Source of the DNA: Lachnospiraceae bacterium
GTDB lineage: Bacteria; Bacillota; Clostridia; Lachnospirales; Lachnospiraceae
Length of the DNA: 60,231 nt
Reading direction: 5' to 3'
Assembly (NCBI GenBank): GCA_017482485.1
Contig: JAFUMV010000027.1
Span: 1 to 60,231, forward strand
Below, one piece after another: positions 35,244-44,300 of the stretch. Under the pieces are notes generated by a model. It did not search any database. It saw only the letters and a list, made by a program, of their open reading frames with translations, and was not told the origin of the DNA. How positions within the stretch are numbered: position 1 is the stretch's first letter; each line of letters opens with the position of its first letter. The position numbers and the translations under genes were made by a program.

Positions 35244-36332
35244 ATGATTTCGAATCAGATTTTGCAAAGTACAATTGATGGTCTGAAGGCTATCGCTCGC
35301 ATGGAGCTGTGTGTGATAGACGTGGATGGCAAAATGGTGGCTTCCACTTCTGAAGATATGGAACGCTGTCTGCAGTCAGCGCGTTCCTTTGTGGAGTCTC
35401 CTGCGGACAGTCAGGAAGTTGCGGGTTGCCATTTTTTCAAAATTTATGATGAGCAGCAGCTGGAATATATTCTTGTAGTGGGGGGCCAGGATGAGAATAT
35501 TTACATGCTTGGCAAGATGGCGGCATTTCAGGTGCAGAATCTGCTTGTGGCTTATAAGGAGCGATTCGATAAGGATAACTTTATTAAGAATCTGCTGCTG
35601 GACAATCTGCTTTTGGTGGATATCTACAGCCGTGCAAAGAAACTTCATATTCCCGCAGAGGCGGATCGTGTGGTCATGATTCTGGAATGCAGCAATAATC
35701 GGGATAATAATGTGCTGGAACTGGTACGTTCCGGCTTTTCGACAAACAGTCGGGATTTCATCACCGCAGTGGACGAGAATAATGTTATTGTGGTGAAGGA
35801 ACTGACGGATGCTGATAACAGCCGCGAGATTGAAAAGACGGCAGGAAGCATCATTGCCTACCTGGAAAATGAAGGAATTACGGACAGCCGGATTTCCTAT
35901 GGTACCGTGGTTAAGGAGATTAAGGAAGTCAGCCGCTCATACAAAGAAGCGAAGATGGCTCTGGATGTGGGAAAAATTTTCTTTGACGAACGCTCTATTA
36001 TCGCGTATAGTGAATTGGGTATAGGGCGTCTGATCTATCAGCTTCCGATTCCGCTCTGCAAGATGTTTATCCGCGAGATTTTTGGCGGAAAGAGTCCGGA
36101 TGATTTTGATGAAGAGACGCTGACGACAATCAATAAATTTTTTGAAAACAGCCTGAACGTATCGGAGACGAGCCGGCAGCTGTTCATCCACAGAAACACG
36201 CTTGTGTATCGGCTGGATAAGCTGCAGAAAAGCACCGGATTGGATCTGCGCGTTTTTGAGGATGCCATTACTTTCAAGATTGCACTGATGGTGGTGAAAT
36301 ATATGAAGTATATGGAGAGTTTTGAGTACTAG
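35244..36332 (+). CDS. CdaR/PucR-type transcriptional regulator
   Basis: 362 aa. An N-terminal sugar-diacid-recognition-like (CdaR) domain (about 1-130), a central GGDEF-like domain (about 140-265) and a C-terminal PucR helix-turn-helix (about 295-355: NVSETSRQLFIHRNTLVYRL). Starts with GGAGGAGAAGGGG upstream and ends 14 bases before ftsE, so it may be co-transcribed with the division genes. The signal is unknown. Confidence 0.88.
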   Translation: MISNQILQSTIDGLKAIARMELCVIDVDGKMVASTSEDMERCLQSARSFVESPADSQEVAGCHFFKIYDEQQLEYILVVGGQDENIYMLGKMAAFQVQNLLVAYKERFDKDNFIKNLLLDNLLLVDIYSRAKKLHIPAEADRVVMILECSNNRDNNVLELVRSGFSTNSRDFITAVDENNVIVVKELTDADNSREIEKTAGSIIAYLENEGITDSRISYGTVVKEIKEVSRSYKEAKMALDVGKIFFDERSIIAYSELGIGRLIYQLPIPLCKMFIREIFGGKSPDDFDEETLTTINKFFENSLNVSETSRQLFIHRNTLVYRLDKLQKSTGLDLRVFEDAITFKIALMVVKYMKYMESFEY

Positions 36333-36346
36333 GATGGTGAAACACT

Positions 36347-37081
36347 TTGGCATTACATGACAAGAAGAAAAAGAAGAAAGTTACGGATGAAGTGATTTTG
36401 CTGGATAAGGTGAGTAAGTCCTACTCCACCGGATCTCCGGCTTTGGATAATATCAGTCTGAGCATCAAAAAAGGAGAGTTTGTTTTTATTGTCGGTGACA
36501 GCGGCTCCGGTAAGTCCACTCTGATCAAGCTCCTTCTGCGTGAACTGGTGCCTACCAGCGGAAGAGTGGAGGTCAACGGGCAGGATGTTGGGAAATTAAA
36601 GCACCGCCAGGTGCCGAAGTTTCGGAGAAATCTTGGAATTGTATTCCAGGATTTCCGTCTGTTAAATGACCGCAATGTTTATGAGAATGTGGCATTTGCA
36701 CAGCGCATTGTGCAGACGCCGACCAAGGAAATCCGCAAAAATGTGCCGAAGGCACTGGCTGTTGTGGGACTTGCAGGCAAGTATAAGGCAAAGACCAGGC
36801 AGCTTTCCGGCGGTGAGCAGCAGAGGGTTGCGCTGGCGAGAGCGCTGGTCAATGAGCCGCCGATTCTTTTGGCGGACGAGCCTACCGGCAATCTGGACCC
36901 GAAGAATTCCTGGGATATCATGCAGCTTCTCGAGCGCATCAATGAGGAAAAGGGAACCACTATCCTCGTGGTAACGCATAACAGAGAAATCGTCAATGCC
37001 ATGCAGAAGCGTGTTATTACGATGAAGAAGGGCGTTATTATCAGCGACGAAGAAAAGGGCGGTTATATCGATGAGGATTAG
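36347..37081 (+). CDS. ftsE: Cell division ATP-binding protein FtsE
   Basis: 244 aa. ABC ATPase with Walker A GDSGSGKST (about 50-58), signature LSGGEQQRVALARAL and Walker B ILLADEPTGNLD. TTG start at 36347 with GGATGGTG upstream. Pairs with FtsX to activate a peptidoglycan hydrolase outside the cell; that hydrolase is encoded two genes down. Overlaps ftsX by 11 bases. The unusual Lys-rich N-terminus (about 5-12) is not part of the conserved domain. Confidence 0.95.
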   Translation: MALHDKKKKKKVTDEVILLDKVSKSYSTGSPALDNISLSIKKGEFVFIVGDSGSGKSTLIKLLLRELVPTSGRVEVNGQDVGKLKHRQVPKFRRNLGIVFQDFRLLNDRNVYENVAFAQRIVQTPTKEIRKNVPKALAVVGLAGKYKAKTRQLSGGEQQRVALARALVNEPPILLADEPTGNLDPKNSWDIMQLLERINEEKGTTILVVTHNREIVNAMQKRVITMKKGVIISDEEKGGYIDED

Positions 37082-37970
37082 TACACTTTTTTACACCCTG
37101 AAACAGGGAATTATCAATATTTTCAGGAATAAATGGTTTTCGCTGGCATCCATTGCCACGATCAGCGCCTGCCTCTTTTTGTTCGGTCTGTTTTATACGG
37201 TCCTTGCGAATTTTCAGAGCATGTTAAAGAGCGCGGAAGAGGGTGTGGCTGTTACTGTTTTCTTTGAGGAAGGTGTGGCAGCAGAGCGAATTCAGGAGAT
37301 CGGAGAGCAGATCCGGGCGCGCAGTGAGGTGTCGAGAGCGGATTACATTTCCGCAGATCAGGCATGGGCTGACTGGGCTCCTGAAAATGTGGGAGAAGAT
37401 TATCAGGATATTTTTTCAGAGAATCCGTTTGAAGGAATGGATAATTATGAGATTTACATGACAGACGTGGCGCTGCAGCAGGATCTGGTGACCTGGCTGG
37501 AGTCCATTCCGGAGATTTCCGAAGTGCGCCGAAGCGAAGTGGCGGCGAACACGCTGACCGGCATTAATGCGATTGTTGCTTATGTCTCCGTTGGCATTAT
37601 TGCAATCCTGCTGGCGGTATCCATATTCCTGATCAACAATACGGTTATCATCGGAATTTCTGTTCGTAAGACAGAAATAGAAATCATGAAATATATCGGT
37701 GCTACGGATTTCTTTGTTCGTTCTCCGTTCGTAATTGAAGGTATTCTGATCGGACTGATCGGTTCCTGTATTCCGTTGGCGGCGATCTATGTTCTGTACA
37801 TCGAGGTCATTGATTATGTGACGATTCAGTTCCCTGCGCTGACCGGACTGATGCAGTTTTTGCCGGTGGAGAATCTGTTCCATACTCTCGTGCCTGTTTC
37901 CCTGGGTCTTGGTGCGGGAATCGGCTTTTTGGGCAGCTTTGCAACGGTGAGAAAACATCTGCGTGTCTGA
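37071..37970 (+). CDS. ftsX: Cell division protein FtsX
   Basis: 299 aa. Four membrane segments: one near the N-terminus (about 22-44), an extracellular loop (about 45-165), then three C-terminal segments (about 170-290) with the conserved RKTEIEIMKYIGATDFFVR. The extracellular loop recruits the hydrolase. Overlaps ftsE. Confidence 0.95.
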   Translation: MRISTLFYTLKQGIINIFRNKWFSLASIATISACLFLFGLFYTVLANFQSMLKSAEEGVAVTVFFEEGVAAERIQEIGEQIRARSEVSRADYISADQAWADWAPENVGEDYQDIFSENPFEGMDNYEIYMTDVALQQDLVTWLESIPEISEVRRSEVAANTLTGINAIVAYVSVGIIAILLAVSIFLINNTVIIGISVRKTEIEIMKYIGATDFFVRSPFVIEGILIGLIGSCIPLAAIYVLYIEVIDYVTIQFPALTGLMQFLPVENLFHTLVPVSLGLGAGIGFLGSFATVRKHLRV

Positions 37971-37985
37971 ATAAGGATGAATGGA

Positions 37986-39218
37986 ATGAACATGAAAAGA
38001 AAGCGAAAAGAATTTTGGGGATGCCGGCTGACAGTTTGTCTGCTGGCAATCCTGTTTTTGGGCATATTGATTCCGCTGGATGCACAGGCGAGCAGTCTTG
38101 AGGAAAGCATTAAGCAAAAGCAGAATGCCATCAGTGAGGCCCAGGCGGAAAAGAAAAAGCTGCAGTCCGGATTATCCGATATCAAGGCTATGGTCAAGAA
38201 GCTGGAGCAGTCCAAGAACAATCTGGAAACTTATGTGGTGGAGCTGGATAAGGAACTGGCTTCTCTGGGGGAAAAGATTGAAGAACTGCAGCAGCAGATT
38301 ACGGAAAAGAAAGCGGAAGTGGAACAGGCCAGGAAAGATACCGAGCAGGCTCAGGAAGTTGCCGATCAGCAGTATGACGACATGAAGGATCGGCTTCGTT
38401 ATCTGTATGTGAACGGCAGCCAGGACAGCTATCTGACGATTCTGTTAAGCTCAGAAAGCATTGCGGATATGCTCAATCAGGCACAGTATGTGGAAAAACT
38501 CAGCGCCTATGACCGGCGCAAGCTTTTAGAATACCGGCAGAATGTGGAATATTTAAACCTTTGCCGCGAAACATTGGAAGAAGAGGAAGCGGTGCTCAAA
38601 GAGGCGGAAGAGGGTCTGCAGAAGGAGCAGGAATCCGTAAACACCCTGATCCAGGAAAAGTCAAAGCAGATTGCCGCTTATGAGAGCGATATCAGCAGTC
38701 AGGAAGAGTCCATTGAAGAGTATGAGGCGCAGATCGCCGCGGAAAATGCGACGATTGCAGAACTGGAAAAAGCGGTAGCGGCCGAGAAGGCGCAGCTGGC
38801 CGAGCAGAATAAGATCAAGTATGACGGCGGCATGTTTCAGATGCCCTGTCCCGGCTATAAGAGAGTTTCCAGCGATTACGGAAACCGTCTCCATCCGACA
38901 TTGGGCGTGTACAAGTTCCATAATGGTGTGGATTTTGCCGCCAGCACCGGGACTCCCATACTGGCAGCTTACGACGGAAAAGTCGTTGGAGCGTCCTATA
39001 ACAGTTCCATGGGCAATTACGTGATGATTGATCACGGGGATGGTTTGTATACCATTTACATGCATGCCTCCAAACTTTATGTATCCAGCGGGCAGATGGT
39101 GAGCAAGGGTGAAAAAATTGCGGCGGTGGGTTCCACCGGTCGTTCTACGGGACCGCATCTGCATTTCGGGGTGCGTTTAAACGGAGCTTATGTCAGTCCC
39201 TGGAATTATCTGAAATAA
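37986..39218 (+). CDS. EnvC/PcsB-like M23 peptidoglycan hydrolase with coiled coil
   Basis: 410 aa. Signal peptide (about 1-33, ending near LDAQASS), a long coiled coil (about 35-265), then a peptidase M23 domain (about 285-405). Metal ligands are intact: HNGVDFAAS (HxxxD) and HLHFGVRLNG. EnvC itself is degenerate, so this protein looks catalytic in its own right. Directly after ftsX, it is the expected target of FtsEX. Start: ATG at 37986 is at good distance from AAGGA; the ATG at 37977 is too close. Confidence 0.9.
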   Translation: MNMKRKRKEFWGCRLTVCLLAILFLGILIPLDAQASSLEESIKQKQNAISEAQAEKKKLQSGLSDIKAMVKKLEQSKNNLETYVVELDKELASLGEKIEELQQQITEKKAEVEQARKDTEQAQEVADQQYDDMKDRLRYLYVNGSQDSYLTILLSSESIADMLNQAQYVEKLSAYDRRKLLEYRQNVEYLNLCRETLEEEEAVLKEAEEGLQKEQESVNTLIQEKSKQIAAYESDISSQEESIEEYEAQIAAENATIAELEKAVAAEKAQLAEQNKIKYDGGMFQMPCPGYKRVSSDYGNRLHPTLGVYKFHNGVDFAASTGTPILAAYDGKVVGASYNSSMGNYVMIDHGDGLYTIYMHASKLYVSSGQMVSKGEKIAAVGSTGRSTGPHLHFGVRLNGAYVSPWNYLK

Positions 39219-39309
39219 AAGGCGCATAAAATGAAATAAGTCGGCTGTCCGGCAGACTTATGAACAACTGGCTGTGTGTAAGGAAGATAAAAAGACTGGA
39301 GTGAATGAA

Positions 39310-40536
39310 ATGAACAGGAAACGTAGCTTTGTCGGCGGCATGATTGCCGGCGTTGTGCTGACTCTGTTTCTGGGGTGCGGATATTATGCCGGGAAGCAGC
39401 TGTATCAGGCGGTCCGGTACGGAAGCAGTGCAGTGAGTTTAAGCAGCGGTGAATCGGGGACGATCGGAAATGTATCCACAGTGCAGAAGCTGAATGTGCT
39501 GGAAGATATGATTGATGAGTATTTTCTGGAAGAGGTGGATGAGAAAGCACTGGAACAGGGTGTCTACCGGGGCGTTATCGATGCTCTGGATGATCCCTAT
39601 TCCACTTATTATTCTGTGGAGGAGCTGGAAGAGCTGCAAAACAAGACCCAGGGAATTTATTACGGCATCGGAGCCCGGGTTGGCATTGATACGGATACGG
39701 AGCTGGCCAGAATCGCCGGCGTAATTCCCGGAACGCCGGCTGAGGAAGCAGGACTTCTGGCGAATGACCTGATCTATAAGGTAGATGATGTGATGGTGCA
39801 GGGCATGGATTTAAGCTCCATCGTGGCGAAGGTCAAAGGCGATGAGGGGACTACAGTACATTTGACAATTATCAGAGAGGGCGAGAGCGACTATCTGGAA
39901 TTTGATGTGGTGCGCCGTAAACTGGAGAATGAAACAGTGGTTCACAAGATGCTGGAGGATAACATCGGCTATATTCAGATTGTGGAATTTGACGATGTGA
40001 CCGTAGATCAGTTCACAGATGCGCTGGCGACCTGTAAAGGCTCCGGTATGGAAGGGCTGATTCTGGACCTGAGAGGAAATCCGGGCGGCAATTTAAGTAC
40101 TGTCTGTGAAATCTCCAGAATGATGCTGCCCAAGGGACTGATCGTTTATACGGAGGATAAAGAAGGAAACAGGGAAGAATACACCTGCGACGGTGAGCAT
40201 CCCTTTGAATACCCGCTGGTGGTTTTGGTGGACGGAAACAGCGCATCCGCATCGGAGATTCTGGCAGGCGCCATCAAGGATTACGGAATCGGAACACTGG
40301 TGGGAACCACAACCTTCGGCAAGGGAATTGTGCAGCGAATCATGCAGCTGTCCGATGGCTCTGCGGTGAAGCTGACTGTGAGCAAATATTTTACTCCTAA
40401 CGGAAATGACATTCATAAGATTGGAATTGAGCCGGATGTGGAAGTCGCTTTTGAATCCGAACCGTACCTGGAGGACGGAACGGATAATCAGCTTAATAAG
40501 GCTGTGGAAGTGCTGAAAGAAAAAATAATGCAGTGA
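39310..40536 (+). CDS. C-terminal processing peptidase, S41 family (CtpA-like)
   Basis: 408 aa. N-terminal membrane anchor (about 8-28), a PDZ domain (about 95-190) and the S41 catalytic domain with serine in GNSASASEIL (about 310) and lysine in TTFGKGIVQ (about 336). The start at 39310 with GGAGTG upstream. In many Firmicutes it follows the ftsEX-hydrolase genes and trims extracytoplasmic proteins, plausibly the hydrolase itself (inference). Confidence 0.92.
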   Translation: MNRKRSFVGGMIAGVVLTLFLGCGYYAGKQLYQAVRYGSSAVSLSSGESGTIGNVSTVQKLNVLEDMIDEYFLEEVDEKALEQGVYRGVIDALDDPYSTYYSVEELEELQNKTQGIYYGIGARVGIDTDTELARIAGVIPGTPAEEAGLLANDLIYKVDDVMVQGMDLSSIVAKVKGDEGTTVHLTIIREGESDYLEFDVVRRKLENETVVHKMLEDNIGYIQIVEFDDVTVDQFTDALATCKGSGMEGLILDLRGNPGGNLSTVCEISRMMLPKGLIVYTEDKEGNREEYTCDGEHPFEYPLVVLVDGNSASASEILAGAIKDYGIGTLVGTTTFGKGIVQRIMQLSDGSAVKLTVSKYFTPNGNDIHKIGIEPDVEVAFESEPYLEDGTDNQLNKAVEVLKEKIMQ

Positions 40537-40549
40537 GAGAGAACATCGT

Positions 40550-41530
40550 ATGTGTGATTGCAGACAATTGATTGATTTATGCCGTAATCGCAAGGTATAT
40601 ATACAAACGCATAATTTCCCGGATCCGGACGCAATTGCGTCCGGTTTTGGACTTCAGAAGCTGTTGGCAAACTTTCAGATCTCTTCGGTTTTATGTTATG
40701 AGGGAAAGATTGACAAGCTCAGTTCCAGAAAAATGACGGAGACGTTTGGAATTGATCTGTATTCCTATGATGAAATCAAGGCGGATTTGACAGAGGAGGA
40801 TTATATAATCTGTGTGGATTCGCAGAAAAACGGCGGCAACATAGCCGATTTTATCGGGAAGGAAATTGCGTGTATTGATCATCATCCGGAGCATGGTTCC
40901 GAGTCCTATTTGTATCGGGACATCCGGGAGGCGGGAAGCTGTGCCACACTGATTGCGCAATATTATCAGAGGCTTAAAGTGGAGCCGGACCGTAAGACCG
41001 CTTCGGCACTTTTATATGGAATAAAGATGGATACCCTTCATTTTTCAAGGGGAGTGACGGAACTGGATATTCAGATGTTTGAATATCTTTTTCCGAGAGC
41101 AGATCATTTCAGCCTTGAAAAGATGGAAAAAAACAACATGGAGTTAAGTGATTTAAAGGCCTATGGAGCTGCAATTGAAAATATTGTGCTCTATGGAACG
41201 GTGGGATTTGCCTTTATGCCTTTTGAATGTCCGGATGCGCTGATCGCTGTCGTATCTGATTTTATCCTGGAACTGGAAGAGGTGGAAGTGGCGATTCTTT
41301 ATGCCAAAAGAAAGGATGGAATCAAGTTTTCCGTGCGTTCTGAAAATCGGAAGGTTCATGCAGGAAAGCTGACAGAGAATGCGCTGAGAAAATGGGGCAA
41401 CGGCGGGGGACATGCTTTTATGGCCGGCGGAATGATTCGAAAAGAAAAGGAGCATTTGCTGGGAAAATATCCGGATGTTTTGATAAGAGAAGCGTTTTTG
41501 GATGTATTGGATGGAATGGACAGCTGCTGA
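40550..41530 (+). CDS. DHH-family phosphoesterase (NrnA-like)
   Basis: 326 aa. DHH/DHHA1 domains with the metal motifs FPDPDAIASG, ICVDSQKNG and CIDHHPEH; the C-terminal DHHA1 part has GNGGGHAFMAGGMI. Family members degrade nano-RNA or short cyclic-dinucleotide products. Follows ctpA by 13 bases. A strong terminator follows. Confidence 0.88.
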   Translation: MCDCRQLIDLCRNRKVYIQTHNFPDPDAIASGFGLQKLLANFQISSVLCYEGKIDKLSSRKMTETFGIDLYSYDEIKADLTEEDYIICVDSQKNGGNIADFIGKEIACIDHHPEHGSESYLYRDIREAGSCATLIAQYYQRLKVEPDRKTASALLYGIKMDTLHFSRGVTELDIQMFEYLFPRADHFSLEKMEKNNMELSDLKAYGAAIENIVLYGTVGFAFMPFECPDALIAVVSDFILELEEVEVAILYAKRKDGIKFSVRSENRKVHAGKLTENALRKWGNGGGHAFMAGGMIRKEKEHLLGKYPDVLIREAFLDVLDGMDSC

Positions 41531-41566
41531 GGAAAGCGCGCATCCACGAAAGTATCTGAGACTATG

Positions 41567-41611
41567 CAAAAGGTCATGTTACGATGCAGACTGTCGTAAC
41601 ATGACCTTTTG
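41567..41611. terminator. Bidirectional terminator between the DHH gene and MATE exporter
   Basis: An 18-bp perfect stem, CAAAAGGTCATGTTACGA with its complement, around a 9-base loop, with A-run and T-run ends; placed between two convergent genes. Confidence 0.93.
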
Positions 41612-41613
41612 GT

Positions 41614-42978
41614 TCAGGAGGCAGCAGCTTCCGCCTTTTTCTTACGCAGCGCGAAGCAGAAACAGATGATATGGGCGCACGCGGTGACTGTCCAGGTGAC
41701 CGGGTAGGAAATGAAGAGCGTCGGCAGTGTGGGGGACAGCTGGAACACCGTGAAGATCCAGAGGATACGAAGACCGCAGGCGCCGGTGAGAGAGACCAGC
41801 ATAGGCATTACCGAGTAGCCCATACCGCGCAGCGATCCCACCATGACATCCATGATTCCGCAGAGAAAATAGGGAACACAGACGTAGGACATACGGACCA
41901 GTCCATAGGAAATTACTTCCGGATCTGAGGAGTAAATGCCAAGCAGCTGGTTTCCGAAAATGTATGCCAGATTGCCAAGCAGAAGACCCACAACAGTGAC
42001 GCATCCCAGACAGAGCAGAAGAATCCGGGGGATCCGGTTTAACTTTTTAGCTCCGTAGTTCTGGCTGGTAAAGCTTAAAGCGGTCTGGTAGAAGGTATTC
42101 ATGGAGGTATAAACGAAGCCTTCAATGTTTGAAGCAGCGGTGCTTCCGGCCATGACGATGGAACCGAAGGAGTTGATGGAGGACTGAATCAACACGTTGG
42201 AAATCGAGAAAACTGCGCCCTGCATGCCTGCCGGAAGACCGATGCGAATCATTTGTTTTAAACGGATCGGATGGATTTTGAGCTGTTTGAAGTCCAGATG
42301 GAAACAGCCTTCACTCCTGATAAGTGCCCGCACGATCAATGCTGCAGATATGGCCTGAGAAATCACGGTAGCGATTGCGACTCCGGACACACCCATGTGA
42401 AACTGTGTAACAAAAATCAGATTGAGCACCACGTTGACAACACCGGCTAACAGCAGATAATACAGCGGTCTGCGGGTGTCTCCGATAGCGCGCAGGATGG
42501 CAGCACCGAAATTGTAAAGCATCATCACCGGCATTCCCAAAAAGTAAATCCGCATATACAGGGTTGCCTGAGCGAGCACGTCACCGGGAGTGCCCATCAG
42601 GGTCAGAAGCGGTCCGGCTAAAAACAGGCCTACCAGAATCAGAAAAGAGCCGCAGATCAGGCTGGTGAGCACAGAGGTGTGGACGGTCTGGCTGACCTGT
42701 TCTTCCTTTTGCGCACCATAGTATTTGGCAACCAGTACGTTGGTACCTACAGAAAGACCGATAAAAACATTGATCAGCAGATTGATCAGGGAACCGGTGG
42801 AACCCACAGCCGCCAGCGCTTCGTGCCCTGCAAAGCGGCCTACGACGATGATATCTGCAGCATTAAACAGAAGCTGCAGAATACCGGACAGCATCAGCGG
42901 TATTGCAAATAACAGAATTTTGCCCAGCAGAGGACCGTTACACATGTCCATTTCGAAGGATTTGCCTTTTTTGTTCAT
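41614..42978 (-). CDS. MATE-family multidrug/sodium exporter
   Basis: 454 aa, twelve predicted membrane segments in two related halves. N-terminal MATE motif MCNGPLLGKILLFAIPLMLS with AADIIVVGRFAGHEALAAVG; the second half starts near LIRIGLPAGMQGAVFSISN-like sequence. DinF/NorM-like exporters expel cationic drugs by sodium or proton exchange. The start at 42978 follows AAAGGGAGAG; the frame runs on to an ATG at 43065, which would add 29 poorly conserved residues. The 5' leader carries alternative hairpins (see 43019-43082). Confidence 0.9.
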   Translation of the reverse strand: MNKKGKSFEMDMCNGPLLGKILLFAIPLMLSGILQLLFNAADIIVVGRFAGHEALAAVGSTGSLINLLINVFIGLSVGTNVLVAKYYGAQKEEQVSQTVHTSVLTSLICGSFLILVGLFLAGPLLTLMGTPGDVLAQATLYMRIYFLGMPVMMLYNFGAAILRAIGDTRRPLYYLLLAGVVNVVLNLIFVTQFHMGVSGVAIATVISQAISAALIVRALIRSEGCFHLDFKQLKIHPIRLKQMIRIGLPAGMQGAVFSISNVLIQSSINSFGSIVMAGSTAASNIEGFVYTSMNTFYQTALSFTSQNYGAKKLNRIPRILLLCLGCVTVVGLLLGNLAYIFGNQLLGIYSSDPEVISYGLVRMSYVCVPYFLCGIMDVMVGSLRGMGYSVMPMLVSLTGACGLRILWIFTVFQLSPTLPTLFISYPVTWTVTACAHIICFCFALRKKKAEAAAS

Positions 42979-43018
42979 TTGTAAACTCTCCCTTTGAAAA
43001 GGTCCGCGCATGACAGCG

Positions 43019-43069
43019 TCAGACATCTGGTGTGCCTTTTCCATCAGCGGACAAAGGGCACACATCCAT
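43019..43069 (-). CDS. Possible 16-residue leader peptide upstream of the MATE gene
   Basis: On the minus strand, ATG at 43069 opens a 16-codon frame reading MDVCPLSADGKGTPDV and a TGA stop, 40 bases before the MATE start. It spans both alternative hairpins. The ribosome site AGGCGG is too near this ATG and would suit the ATG at 43065 better, which is in frame with the exporter. Confidence 0.35.
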   Translation of the reverse strand: MDVCPLSADGKGTPDV

Positions 43070-43082
43070 GTCCGCCTGATGG
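43030..43082 (-). promoter_or_regulatory. Two mutually exclusive hairpins in the MATE leader
   Basis: Read on the minus strand: CCATCAGGCGGACA (43082-43069) can pair with TGTCCGCTGATGG (about 43055-43042), and GTGTGCCCTTT (about 43063-43053) can pair with AAAAGGCACAC (43040-43030). The two stems share bases and cannot form together, the pattern of attenuators before resistance and exporter genes. The proposed transcription start lies inside the first arm, so stem 1 may be shorter in RNA. Confidence 0.5.
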
Positions 43083-43083
43083 T

Positions 43084-43112
43084 ATTGTAGACTGTTTTGA
43101 GGTTGGTTTCAA
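43084..43112 (-). promoter_or_regulatory. Promoter of the MATE exporter
   Basis: On the minus strand, TTGAAA (43112-43107), 17 bases, TACAAT (43089-43084). Confidence 0.65.
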
Positions 43113-43314
43113 GTTATATTCACTTTTCTGTTGTGTAAATATCACGGTTCGGAGCATGGAATCATTTGCCTGCCGGCGCCATATACTTTCCTTATGAAGA
43201 AGAAAAGTATCGTTTATTTGATAATTTTATTCGTTTTTTTTAAATTGCGCCAAAAACGAACTTATTTTTATGCAGGAAAGACGGAAAAAAGTACTGTTTT
43301 CCAACAAATTTTGT
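43113..43314. other. AT-rich spacer between divergent MATE and esterase promoters
   Basis: No supported gene. The only frame of note on the plus strand has no ribosome site and is Lys/Phe-rich low complexity. Confidence 0.5.
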
Positions 43315-43381
43315 TATAATAAGATACCAATGCTACCCTCAGTGTACAAGGAAGGTGTGTACCCCTGTACACTGAGGGTAG
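43315..43381 (+). promoter_or_regulatory. Promoter -10 and 16-bp inverted repeat before the esterase gene
   Basis: TATAAT at 43315-43320 with a poor -35 near 43292. Directly after it, CTACCCTCAGTGTACA (43333-43348) and its exact complement (43366-43381) flank a 17-base loop. At about +6 to +55 this could be a repressor operator or a 5' mRNA hairpin; the AAGGAAGG-type loop and the lack of a T-run argue against a terminator. Confidence 0.7.
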
Positions 43382-43438
43382 TGTGAGCAATGAAAATAGA
43401 TTCGCAGTTTTATAAAGCGTAGGAAGGGAGACTTAAAG

Positions 43439-44236
43439 ATGAAATCAGAACCAAGGAATCTTTGGACAAAGGTGCCGGGAGAATACACGGAAATGCCTAC
43501 CATCACGGCATATTTTCCGGAAAAAAAGCTGTCCGATGCAGCGGTGGTGATTTTCCCGGGGGGCGGATACCGCATAAGAGCAGAGCATGAGGGAAAGGGC
43601 TATGCCGAGTTTTTGGCGCAGAATGGATATACGGCATTTGTGGTGGAATATCGCGTATGGCCTCAGGAGTTTCCGCTGCCCCTTCTGGATGCCAGAAGAG
43701 CGGTGAGATGGGTCAGATATCATGCGAAGGAATATGGAATTGCGAAAGATAAGATTGCGGTGATGGGATCATCGGCAGGCGCACATCTGGCAGCCCTTGT
43801 GTCAACTTATTATGATCGAATTGAAGGGGAAGAAACCGATGAAATCGATCGGGAGGAATTCCTTCCCAATGCACAGATCTTATGTTATCCCGTTATCAGT
43901 ATGCAGGATGACGGCATCAGTCATGCCGGCAGCATAGAGAATTTTCTTGGAAACCGGAAGGAGGCTCTCGCAGCGGCGGTATCTCCTGATCTGCTTGTGA
44001 GTGAAATCACGCCAAAAGCTTTTGTATGGCATACTTTCAGCGATCCCGGCGTGAACGTGATGAATTCTCTGAATTATGTGAAAAGCTTAAAAACGGCAGG
44101 CGTGGAAGCGGAACTGCATATTTTCCCGCAGGGAGCTCATGGACTTGGGCTGGCGGATGGAGAAGACAAAGTGAGCAAACATGTTGCCCAGTGGAGCGGT
44201 CTGCTTTTGAAATGGCTTGCATTTATCGGTTTCTAA
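43439..44236 (+). CDS. Alpha/beta hydrolase, carbohydrate esterase-like
   Basis: 265 aa, no signal peptide, so cytoplasmic. An oxyanion-hole region VVIFPGGGYRIR, nucleophile elbow VMGSSAGAHLA (Ser about 112), an acidic residue in HTFSDPGVN, and the terminal His in FPQGAHGLGLAD. This is the BD-FAE/acetyl-xylan-esterase-like subgroup. It lies 64 bases before a GH3 glycosidase, so deacetylation of a plant-derived oligosaccharide is likely (inference). Confidence 0.88.
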   Translation: MKSEPRNLWTKVPGEYTEMPTITAYFPEKKLSDAAVVIFPGGGYRIRAEHEGKGYAEFLAQNGYTAFVVEYRVWPQEFPLPLLDARRAVRWVRYHAKEYGIAKDKIAVMGSSAGAHLAALVSTYYDRIEGEETDEIDREEFLPNAQILCYPVISMQDDGISHAGSIENFLGNRKEALAAAVSPDLLVSEITPKAFVWHTFSDPGVNVMNSLNYVKSLKTAGVEAELHIFPQGAHGLGLADGEDKVSKHVAQWSGLLLKWLAFIGF

Positions 44237-44300
44237 AAAGGACAGAATGGCTCAGCTTAGGCATCCTGAAAGTATATAACAAAAGAAAAGAGGTATCCAA

